From contig CM040085.1 in NCBI GenBank assembly GCA_022496805.1, forward strand, positions 49,877,811 through 49,941,810: a DNA stretch of 64,000 bases. Reading direction: 5' to 3'. Source of the stretch: Pohlia nutans (taxonomy: Eukaryota > Streptophyta > Bryopsida > Bryales > Mniaceae). Numbering within the stretch: the stretch's first letter is position 1; the number at the start of each line of letters is the position of its first letter. A program made the translations under genes and the position numbers. The notes beneath the pieces are model-generated. The model searched no databases. It had not been told where the DNA came from and saw nothing but the letters and a program-made list of their open reading frames with translations. Shown piece by piece: positions 20,599 to 30,000 of the stretch.

Positions 20599-23500
20599 AT
20601 GGCTACATTTGAGGGTGAAGGTGCTAAGGTTGTAGACAAGTTCGATGGCGTCAACTTCCACTTGTGGAAATTCAAGATGGAAATGGTCATGGCCGAAAAA
20701 GAATTGTGGGAGATAGTTGAGGGTAGTGAGGAACCGCCTTCGTCCGACGCCGAGGCTAGGGTACGGACTGCGTACACTCGGCGAGAGAAAAAGGCCTTTG
20801 CGATTTTGGCTCTTAATCTTTCTGATTCCCAGCTTTCTCATATTCGGTCGTGCAAGACTCCCGCCGAGGCATGGGCCAAGCTTTGCAATATTCATGAGGC
20901 AAAGAGCTTGGTCAATATCTTGTTTTTGAGGCGCAAGTTTTTCACCATCAAGATGGAAGAAAACGACGACATGTTGGCGCACATCAACAAAGTCAAGGCT
21001 CTTGCGGATCAGCTCAACGGCGCAGACGTCAACATTACCGACGGTGATATCGTTATGACGCTCCTCGAGAGTTTGCCGCCGTCGTACGAGTATCTTATCG
21101 TTGCTATGGAGAGTAGGCCCATTAGCGAGCTCACTCTTGATTATGTGACATCACGGTTGTTGCATGAACTCTCGCGGCGCAAAGAGAACGAGACTCGTGG
21201 CGATAGCGCGGCGCTTATGGCGAAGCAATCCAAGAGCGGTGCCAGTGGGAGCTCTACAGACAAGGTATGCTACTATTGCGGTAAGAAGGGCCACTTGGCA
21301 AAATTTTGCTACAAACGCAAGAGAGAGGAAAGTGCCAACAATACAAAGGTCAACGATGCAGGTGATGAGTACGCATTTATGACTAGCGTCTCTTCTTGTA
21401 GTGATGACGGGGACGAGTATGCAATGATGGCAAGTGACGTGTCATGCAATGGTAGTGTGATCGATTGGATTGTTGATTCGGGAGCCTCGAGTCACATGGC
21501 GCCCATTAGGACTTGTTTCCAATCATATCACGTCATATCTCCAAAGAATGTCATTTTGGGTGATGATACGGTTCTTCAAGCCGTGGGTAAAGGATCCATC
21601 GTCGTAGACACCGAGGTGAAGGGTCGTGTGAAGACAATTACCATCCATGATGTCCTCCACGTTCCCAAGTTGAAGGCAAATCTTTTATCGGTGCGACATT
21701 TGGTGATGAAGCATTTGCGAGTGGAATTTAGCGACCAAGGGTGTTTTGTGTTGTCCCCAAGTCGTGAGGAGGTGGCCATTATACACGAAGTCAACGGCTT
21801 GTACCAAATCAAGTTTTCCAAGATGCACGCGGCGGAATCGGCAACGTTGGTGCAATCGAGTTCAAACGAAGACAAGTTGGCGTTGTGGCATCGTCGTCTC
21901 GGGCATTTGAATGTCAAGAGTGTGAAAGCACTGCGTGGAATGGTAAGTGGCATGGATCTTGCACAATCACACGTCGCACCTAGTTCATTCACATGTGAGG
22001 GTTGTATTGAAGGCAAGCAACAACGCTCACCGTTTCCAGTTGATGGGGCAACTCGTGCAACCAAGGTTCTTGAGATTGTGCATTCCGACGTGTGTGGTCC
22101 AATGAAGACCACGTCTATGGGGGGTTGCAAGTATTTTGTGACGTTCATTGATGATTTTTCGAGGAAGATATGGTTGTATCCGATCAAAGCAAAGAGCGAG
22201 TGTTTTGAGAAGTTCAAAGAGTTCAAGGCGTTGGTTGAGAAGCAATCCGAGCACAAGATCAAGGTGTTTCGATCGGATAATGGCGGCGAGTTCATGTCCA
22301 ACCAATTTGCAGAGTTATTGAAGAAAGAAGGCATTGCTAGACAAACCACAACGCCATATACACCACAACAAAACGGAGTTGCAGAGCGTGCAAATCGAAC
22401 AATTGTGGAAATGGCAAGGAGTATGTTGCATGCACAAAATTTGGGTTTGGACCTTTGGGCGGAAGCGGTGGTGACTGCGGTGTACACACGCAACCGATGC
22501 CCGACGAGTGCGGTTCAAAACATGACACCAGAGCAAGCGTGGAGTGGGAGGCCACCCCGCGTGGAGCACATGCGCACATTTGGATGCATCGCATTTGCAA
22601 AGGTACCCGATTCTCAAAGAACCAAACTTGAGGCCAAGGCAACAAAATGTGTGTTTCTTGGATATTGTGAAGGTACCAAGGCGTACAGGCTCATGTCGCT
22701 CGAGACCAAGAAGATCATTCGAGCTCGTGATGTGACATTTTGCGAGAATTCCAAGGTTGAAGACAATTTGGACGATGGTCCAAGTGGGAGAAGTGGCGAT
22801 AAACCAGCGATTGTGGACCAATCTTCCAAATCTCCCGTTATTGATATTGTCGATGAAAACGAAGATGACGAAGATGGAGGTTATGAGGAACATATTGAGG
22901 AGCCACCTTTGAAGACGAAGAATGGCGAGAAAAAGGCACAAGCAACGGCGGTTGAAGACAATGCATCCTCGAGCGATCGTCGTTATCCAGAGAGAAATCG
23001 TAGACCACTTGGCGAGTGGTGGAAGAATCATATTCTCCCTCAAGGTGAGGAGGAGCATGCAAACGTTGCACTTTTAGATGCTCCATTGACGATTCGTGAA
23101 GCGTTGAGTTGTGATGATGCAAACAAGTGGGAGCAAGCCATGCAAGAGGAGTACAAATCGTTGATGGACAATGGCACTTGGGAATTGACTCCCCTCCCCA
23201 AGAATCGCAACGCTATCGGTTGTAAGTGGGTATTTCGTGCAAAGAGAGATGCAACGGGTGATGTGGTTCGTTATAAGGCAAGATTGGTGGCAAAGGGCTT
23301 TTCACAAATCGAAGGTGTTGATTTTCATGAGACCTTTGCACCGGTGGCGAAATTCACCACTATTCGATGCATTTTGGCCATCGGGGCTGCCATGGATTTG
23401 GAAATGCATCAAATGGATGTGAAGACGGCGTTCTTAAACGGCGAGTTGGACGAGGACATCTACATGGTACAACCCGAAGGATTTGTGCAACGAGGTAATG

Positions 23501-24672
23501 AGAACCTTGTTTGCAAGTTGAACAAGTCATTGTATGGGTTGAAGCAATCTCCACGCGCATGGTATCAAAAGATTGACACGTTTCTTGTTCATATCGGGTT
23601 CACAAGGAGCATCGCTGATCACAGCTTGTATTTCATGCAAAAGGGGCAACATGTGGTCATCGTGATCATATATGTGGATGATTTGATCATCCTTGCAAGT
23701 TGTATGAGCTCTTTGAAGGCATTGAAGGCAATGCTTGAGAACGAGTACGAGATGAGTGATCTGGGTGAGTTGCACTTTTGTTTAGGAGTTGAGTTTGTGC
23801 GAGATAGAGCAACACGCACCATAACAATGAATCAAAGCAAGTATGTTATGGATGTTCTCAAACGCTTTGGCATGGAGGATTGCAAACCGGTTGGCACTCC
23901 ATTGGATGTGAATTCCAAACTCGTGAAACTCACGGATGAGGAGTATGCATTAGAGGCTCACTCTATGGTGGATGTGCCATACAAGCAAGCTGTAGGGTCA
24001 TTGATGTATGCTATGATTGCAACAAGGCCGGACCTTGCGTATCCAATCAGCGTTGTAAGTCAACACATGGCAAGACCGGGTTCAAGTCATTGGGTCGCGG
24101 TCAAGAGGATCATGCGGTACTTGAAAGGCACAAGTGATGTGAGGTTGTGTCTTGGAGGTGACAACATTGTGTTGAGTGGGTATTGTGATGCGGATTATGC
24201 GGGTGATACCAATGATCGTAGATCCACCACGGGGTATATGTTCAAAGTTGGATCGGGGGCCGTTTCATGGAATAGCAAGCGCCAACAAACCACGGCCACG
24301 TCAACGGTTGAGGCGGAGTACATGGCGACGAGCCACGGTACGAAGGAGGCCATTTGGTTGAGGCAACTAATGGCGGATGTGAGATGCACTCAGGAGGAGG
24401 CTACAACAATCATGTGTGACAACCAAGGGAGTATGTCATTGGCGAAGAATCCAACGCATCACTCACGTACAAAGCACATTGATGTGCAATATCACTTCAT
24501 TCGAGAGAAGTTAGAGATGAAGGTGATAGAGTTGAAGTATTGTCCAACGGAGCACATGGTGGCGGACGTGCTGACAAAGGCTCTTGCGAGAGATCGACAT
24601 CAAAGACTAGTGGTGGCATTTGGGCTCCAAGGCTTTGGCTATTCGCAAAGTGGGAGTGTTGAAGTAGGATGA
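20599..24672 (+). CDS. Copia Gag-Pol polyprotein of element E (1357 aa), reference copy
   Basis: Encodes the capsid and enzymes of a Ty1/copia retrotransposon. In order: N-terminal Gag with FDGVNFHLWKFKMEM (about residues 15-30) and a UBN2-like region; CCHC zinc knuckle CX2CX4HX4C (224-237); aspartic protease DSGA (Asp293); HHCC pre-integrase region (LWHRRLGHLN...CEGC); integrase catalytic Asp497, Asp560 and Glu596, with 35 residues between the last two; a variable acidic linker; RVT_2 reverse transcriptase with YVDD at 1025-1028; RNase H with Asp1197 (DADYAGD) and Glu1238 (EAEYMA). There is no envelope and no chromodomain. I chose the start ATG because an in-frame TAG lies just upstream. The stop lies in the 3' LTR. 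Private changes are Ala for Gly in NQFAELL and His for Gln in LEAHSM. Confidence 0.95.
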   Translation: MATFEGEGAKVVDKFDGVNFHLWKFKMEMVMAEKELWEIVEGSEEPPSSDAEARVRTAYTRREKKAFAILALNLSDSQLSHIRSCKTPAEAWAKLCNIHEAKSLVNILFLRRKFFTIKMEENDDMLAHINKVKALADQLNGADVNITDGDIVMTLLESLPPSYEYLIVAMESRPISELTLDYVTSRLLHELSRRKENETRGDSAALMAKQSKSGASGSSTDKVCYYCGKKGHLAKFCYKRKREESANNTKVNDAGDEYAFMTSVSSCSDDGDEYAMMASDVSCNGSVIDWIVDSGASSHMAPIRTCFQSYHVISPKNVILGDDTVLQAVGKGSIVVDTEVKGRVKTITIHDVLHVPKLKANLLSVRHLVMKHLRVEFSDQGCFVLSPSREEVAIIHEVNGLYQIKFSKMHAAESATLVQSSSNEDKLALWHRRLGHLNVKSVKALRGMVSGMDLAQSHVAPSSFTCEGCIEGKQQRSPFPVDGATRATKVLEIVHSDVCGPMKTTSMGGCKYFVTFIDDFSRKIWLYPIKAKSECFEKFKEFKALVEKQSEHKIKVFRSDNGGEFMSNQFAELLKKEGIARQTTTPYTPQQNGVAERANRTIVEMARSMLHAQNLGLDLWAEAVVTAVYTRNRCPTSAVQNMTPEQAWSGRPPRVEHMRTFGCIAFAKVPDSQRTKLEAKATKCVFLGYCEGTKAYRLMSLETKKIIRARDVTFCENSKVEDNLDDGPSGRSGDKPAIVDQSSKSPVIDIVDENEDDEDGGYEEHIEEPPLKTKNGEKKAQATAVEDNASSSDRRYPERNRRPLGEWWKNHILPQGEEEHANVALLDAPLTIREALSCDDANKWEQAMQEEYKSLMDNGTWELTPLPKNRNAIGCKWVFRAKRDATGDVVRYKARLVAKGFSQIEGVDFHETFAPVAKFTTIRCILAIGAAMDLEMHQMDVKTAFLNGELDEDIYMVQPEGFVQRGNENLVCKLNKSLYGLKQSPRAWYQKIDTFLVHIGFTRSIADHSLYFMQKGQHVVIVIIYVDDLIILASCMSSLKALKAMLENEYEMSDLGELHFCLGVEFVRDRATRTITMNQSKYVMDVLKRFGMEDCKPVGTPLDVNSKLVKLTDEEYALEAHSMVDVPYKQAVGSLMYAMIATRPDLAYPISVVSQHMARPGSSHWVAVKRIMRYLKGTSDVRLCLGGDNIVLSGYCDADYAGDTNDRRSTTGYMFKVGSGAVSWNSKRQQTTATSTVEAEYMATSHGTKEAIWLRQLMADVRCTQEEATTIMCDNQGSMSLAKNPTHHSRTKHIDVQYHFIREKLEMKVIELKYCPTEHMVADVLTKALARDRHQRLVVAFGLQGFGYSQSGSVEVG

Positions 24673-24974
24673 TTGCGTGGGCTGAAGTTGCTCATAGCCA
24701 TGCGCATTAGCTAGAGTAGATGATGCGAATGAGCTAGACTAGCAACTAGAGAAGTGGTACTAGTTAGAGATAATGAGAATTGGGTCTCCCAAGTGATATG
24801 GGCTGATCCTAGTGTACTAGGAGTGGAGTATGGGCTGATGTCCCATATGGTTTGCCAAGGGGACTCCCTTGGGTGTGCTACTTAAGAGGGGCAGCCCATG
24901 AGTAAAGATTATCTCTTTCCTATGCATTCCAAGTGTTTGTGTGAGGCTTTGGCATTCTAATCTAACCTTCAATA
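24657..24974 (+). repeat. 3' LTR of element E
   Basis: 318 bp. Its first 16 bases overlap the last codons and stop of the polyprotein. The right flank CCAAC is the target duplication. Confidence 0.95.
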
Positions 24975-25301
24975 CCAACAAGCACCAATAACCCCCAAAG
25001 CTCCAATTCAGCCCTTGTAGACGTGTATAAACTCCAAAAGTGCTCCAAAGTGCTCCAAAAGCTCCAAATCAACAAATGATAGCTCCAAAGTGCGAATTCA
25101 GCCCTCCAACACGTAGATCAAAGGTAGGAAGATTGTAATACCTCCCAATGTCGAAATCAGACCACCAAAGCTCGAATTCAGCCTTCCAAAGCTCCAAATG
25201 AGCGCTCCAATACTCCAAAATCAGCGCTCCAACGCACGACCTCCACACAATGAGCAATCTAATCTTTGACTCACGCAAAACACATGAGTGGGCCCATAAC
25301 C
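24975..25301 (-). other. Leader of F, LTR-proximal part with PBS
   Basis: The remainder of the F leader beyond the E insertion, with PBS at 25288-25301. It shares with F' the variants TGAGCGCTCC and CAGACCACC (plus-strand reading). Confidence 0.85.
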
Positions 25302-25619
25302 TATTGAAGGTTAGATTAGAATGCCAAAGCCTCACACAAACACTTGGAATGCATAGGAAAGAGATGATTTTTACTCATGGGCTGCCCCTCTTAAGTAGTA
25401 CACCCAAGGGAGCCCCCTTGGCAAACCATATGGGACATCAGCCCATACTCCACTCCTAGTACACTAGGATCAGCCCATATCACTTGGGAGACCCAATTCT
25501 CATTACTTCTAACTAGTACCACTTCTCTAGTTGCAAGTCTAGCTCATTCGCATCATCTACTCTAGCTAATGCGCATGGCTATGAGCAACTTCAGCCCACG
25601 CAATCATCCTACTTCAACA
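25302..25619 (-). repeat. 5' LTR of element F
   Basis: 318 bp with private variants GATGATTTTTAC and GGAGCCCCC. The outer flank begins ACTACGCGG, the H2 pol sequence. Confidence 0.92.
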
Positions 25620-25757
25620 ACTACGCGGCATGGTAAGCGGTATGGACCTTCATCAATTGAAAGTGGATGCTTCTACATTCACGTGTGAAGGTTGCATTCA
25701 AGGCAAGCAACAACGGTTGCCATTTGCGGGTGAAGGGGCGACACGGGCCACAAAAGT
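25620..25757 (+). pseudogene. FamII element H2, pol piece 1
   Basis: Encodes the HHCC pre-integrase segment (LRGMVSGMDL...CEGCIQGKQQ...ATRATKV) of FamII. It is bounded on the left by the F LTR and on the right by C. AAAGT (25753-25757) is the left target duplication of C. The upstream part of H2 (LTR, gag, protease) is not in the window. Confidence 0.88.
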
Positions 25758-26075
25758 TGTTGAAGTAGGATGATTGCGTGGGCTGAAGTTGCTCATAGCC
25801 ATGCGCATTAGCTAGAGTAGATGATGCGAATGAGCTAGACTTGCAACTAGAGAAGTGGTACTAGTTAGAAGTAAGGAGAATTGGGTCTCCCAAGTCATAT
25901 GGGCTGATCCTAGTGTACTAGGAGTGGAGTATGGGCTGATGTCCCATATGGTTTGCCAAGGGGACTCCCTTGGGTGTGCTACTTAAGAGGGGCAGCCCAT
26001 GAGTAAAGATCATCTCTTTCCTATGCATTCCAAGTGTTTGTGTGAGGCTTTGGCATTCTAATCTAACCTTCAATA
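25758..26075 (+). repeat. 5' LTR of element C
   Basis: 318 bp, AAGTAAGG/AAGTCATATGG type. The left flank AAAGT is the target duplication. Confidence 0.95.
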
Positions 26076-27048
26076 GGTTATGGGCCCACTCATGTGTTTT
26101 GCGTGAGTCAAAGATTAGATTGCTCATTGTGTGGAGGTCGTGCGTTGGAGCGCTGATTTTGGAGTATTGGAGCGCTGATTTAGTACTTTGGAGGGCTGAA
26201 TTCGAGCTTTGGTGGGCTGATTTCGACATTGGGAGGTATTACAATCTTCCTACCTTTGATCTACGTGTTGGAGGGCTGAATTCGCACTTTGGAGCTATCA
26301 TTTGTTGATTTGGAGCTTTTGGAGCACTTTGGAGCACCTTTGGAGTTTATACACGTCTACAAGGGCTGAATTGAAGCTTTGGAGCTTATTGGTGCTTGTT
26401 GGAGTATATTGGAGCTTATTGGAGCTTATTGGAGCTTATTGTAGCTCATTGGAGCTTATTGGCTCAATTTGTGCTCAATTTGTGCACTTGTGTTGTTGCA
26501 AGGCACTTTTATGCTTTGAGGCTCTTGGGGTGAGTCTACAATCTGATTTTGGTATTGCAATTCTTGCACAAGGGTTTGGAATGTGAGTTATGCCCTTGGA
26601 GTGCTCAAAATTAGAGTTTGGGTTAGTGAATGCACAACGGGGCTGATTTGATGAATTTCAATGCAATTAGGACTTGAAGGGGCTGAATTTGCATTGATTT
26701 AGAGTCCTTGGAAGGCACAAGGGTGTCCATAGGGTGCATTACGTGTTGTGAAGCACAAGGGTGCTGATTTGAGTGGATTTGAGCCAACGAGTGCGCAATT
26801 CTCCTAGTTAGGGTGTTGTGGTATGATCTTGTGCAAATTCACTAAGAACCATCACGATTGAGTGTTGTGAGGTTGATGTGTAGCACAAAGGTGCTGATTT
26901 AGTGTTTGGAATTAGTTTGGAGGCATTAGAAGCACGTACGTGTGCAATTTACCTCACAAATCACAAAATTGCCAAAAAATCATAAAAACAATTTTTCTTA
27001 GCTTTCTAGGGGCTGAATTTTGTGAGCGTACGTCCTTCAATCAAGGAT
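26076..27048 (+). other. 5' leader of element C with PBS
   Basis: PBS 26076-26089. Non-coding, with GCTGA(A/T)TT motifs and about five TTGGAGCTTA units at 26408-26462, two with substitutions. It shares GGAGCACCTTTGG and TTTACCTC with B. Confidence 0.83.
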
Positions 27049-30000
27049 ATGGCTACATTTGAGGGTGAAGGTGCTAAGGTTGTAGACAAGTTCGATGGCG
27101 TCAACTTCCACTTGTGGAAATTCAAGATGGAAATGGTCATGGCCGAAAAAGAATTGTGGGAGATAGTTGAGGGTAGTGAGGAACCGCCTTCGTCCGACGC
27201 CGAGGCTAGGGTACGAACTGCGTACACTCGGCGAGAGAAAAAGGCCTTTGCGATTTTGGCTCTTAATCTTTCTGATTCCCAGCTTTCTCATATTCGGTCG
27301 TGCAAGACTCCCGCCGAGGCATGGGCCAAGCTTTGCAATATTCATGAGGCAAAGAGCTTGGTCAATATCTTGTTTTTGAGGCGCAAGTTTTTCACCATCA
27401 AGATGGAAGAAAACGACGACATGTTGGCGCACATCAACAAAGTCAAGGCTCTTGCGGATCAGCTCAACGGCGCAGACGTCAACATTACCGACGGTGATAT
27501 CGTTATGACGCTCCTCGAGAGTTTGCCGCCGTCATACGAGTATCTTATCGTTGCTATGGAGAGTAGGCCCATTAGCGAGCTCACTCTTGATTATGTGACA
27601 TCACGGTTGTTGCATGAACTCTCGCGGCGCAAAGAGAACGAGACTCGTGGCGATAGCGCGGCGCTTATGGCGAAGCAATCCAAGAGCGGTGCCAGTGGGA
27701 GCTCTACAGACAAGGTATGCTACTATTGCGGTAAGAAGGGCCACTTGGCAAAATTTTGCTACAAACGCAAGAGAGAGGAAAGTGCCAACAATACAAAGGT
27801 CAACGATGCAGGTGATGAGTACGCATTTATGACTAGCGTCTCTTCTTGGTGTGATGACGGGGACGAGTATGCAATGATGGCAAGTGACGTGTCATGCAAT
27901 GGTAGTGTGATCGATTGGATTGTTGATTCGGGAGCCTCGAGTCACATGGCGCCCATTAGGACTTGTTTCCAATCATATCACGTCATATCTCCAAAGAATG
28001 TCATTTTGGGTGATGATACGGTTCTTCAAGCCGTGGGTAAAGGATCCATCGTCGTAGACACCGAGGTGAAGGGTCGTGTGAAGACAATTACCATCCATGA
28101 TGTCCTCCACGTTCCCAAGTTGAAGGCAAATCTTTTATCGGTGCGACATTTGGTGATGAAGCATTTGCGAGTGGAATTTAGCGACCAAGGGTGTTTTGTG
28201 TTGTCTCCAAGTCGTGAGGAGGTGGCCATTATACACGAAGTCAACGGCTTGTACCAAATCAAGTTTTCCAAGATGCACGCGGCGGAATCCGCAACGTTGG
28301 TGCAATCGAGTTCAAACGAAGACAAGTTGGCGTTGTGGCATCGTCGTCTCGGGCATTTGAATGTCAAGAGTGTGAAAGCACTGCGTGGAATGGTAAGTGG
28401 CATGGATCTTGCACAATCACACGTCGCACCTAGTTCATTCACATGTGAGGGTTGTATTGAAGGCAAGCAACAACGCTCACCGTTTCCAGTTGATGGGGCA
28501 ACTCGTGCAACCAAGGTTCTTGAGATTGTGCATTCCGACGTGTGTGGTCCGATGAAGACCACGTCTATGGGGGGTTGCAAGTATTTTGTGACTTTCATTG
28601 ATGATTTTTCGAGGAAGATATGGTTGTATCCGATCAAAGCAAAGAGCGAGTGTTTTGAGAAGTTCAAAGAGTTCAAGGCGTTGGTTGAGAAGCAATCCGA
28701 GCATAAGATCAAGGTGTTTCGATCGGATAATGGCGGCGAGTTCATGTCCAACCAATTTGGAGAGTTATTGAAGAAAGAAGGCATTGCTAGACAAACCACA
28801 ACGACATATACACCACAACAAAACGGAGTTGCAGAGCGTGCAAATCGAACAATTGTGGAAATGGCAAGGAGTATGTTGCATGCACAAAATTTGGGTTTGG
28901 ACCTTTGGGCGGAAGCGGTGGTGACTGCGGTGTACACACGCAACCGATGCCCGACGAGTGCGGTTCAAAACATGACACCAGAGCAAGCGTGGAGTGGGAG
29001 GCCACCCCGCGTGGAGCACATGCGCACATTTGGATGCATCGCATTTGCAAAGGTACCCGATTCTCAAAGAACCAAACTTGAGGCCAAGGCAACAAAATGT
29101 GTGTTTCTTGGATATTGTGAAGGTACCAAGGCGTACAGGCTGATGTCGCTCGAGACCAAGAAGATCGTTCGAGCTCGTGATGTGACATTTTGCGAGAATT
29201 CCAAGGTTGAAGACAATTTGGACGATGGTCCAAGTGGGAGAAGTGGCGATAAACCGGCCATTGTGGACCAATCTTCCAAATCTCCCGTTATTGATATTGT
29301 TGATCAAGACAAGGATGACGAAGATTTTGGTGACGAGGAGCATATTGAGGAGCGACCTTTGAAGACGAAGAATGGCGAGAAAAAGGCACAAGCAACGGCG
29401 GTTGAAGACAATGCATCCTCGAGCGATCGTCGTTATCCAGAGAGAAATCGTAGACCACTTGGCGAGTGGTGGAAGAATCATATTCTCCCTCAAGGTGAGG
29501 AGGAGCATGCAAACGTTGCACTTTTAGATGCTCCATTGACGATTCGTGAAGCGTTGAGTTGTGATGATGCAAACAAGTGGGAGCAAGCCATGCAAGAGGA
29601 GTACAAATCGTTGATGGACAATGGCACTTGGGAATTGACTCCCCTCCCCAAGAATCGCAACGCTATCGGTTGTAAGTGGGTATTTCGTGCAAAGAGAGAT
29701 GCAACGGGTGATGTGGTTCGTTATAAGGCAAGATTGGTGGCAAAGGGCTTTTCACAAATCGAAGGTGTTGATTTTCATGAGACCTTTGCACCGGTGGCGA
29801 AATTCACCACTATTCGATGCATTTTGGCCATCGGGGCTGCCATGGATTTGGAAATGCATCAAATGGATGTGAAGACGGCGTTCTTGAACGGCGAGTTGGA
29901 CGAGGACATCTACATGGTACAACCCGAAGGATTTGTGCAACGAGGTAATGAGAACCTTGTTTGCAAGTTGAACAAGTCATTGTATGGGTTGAAGCAATCT

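Larger units (their letters stand above)
19289..24974 (+). mobile_element. Ty1/copia retrotransposon E, complete, inserted in F leader
   Basis: Complete FamI element with LTRs 19289-19606 and 24657-24974, PBS 19607-19620, an intact ORF and polypurine tract AAAGTGGGAG ending at 24656. The target duplication CCAAC occurs at 19284-19288 and 24975-24979. The two LTRs look identical and share AGACTAGCAAC, AGAGATAATG and AAAGATTATC. The empty site is preserved in F' near 9218. E is therefore young and entered F after the inverted duplication. Confidence 0.95.
14272..25619 (-). mobile_element. Copia retrotransposon F, interrupted by E
   Basis: FamI element with both LTRs, an intact polyprotein and a leader split by element E at 19288/24975. 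Its outer flanks do not match: TTTCT (G pol) on the left and ACTAC (H2 pol) on the right. The left LTR is of a different sequence type from the right one. F probably inserted in H2 and later had its 3' LTR joined to unrelated DNA by LTR-LTR recombination. Confidence 0.85.
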
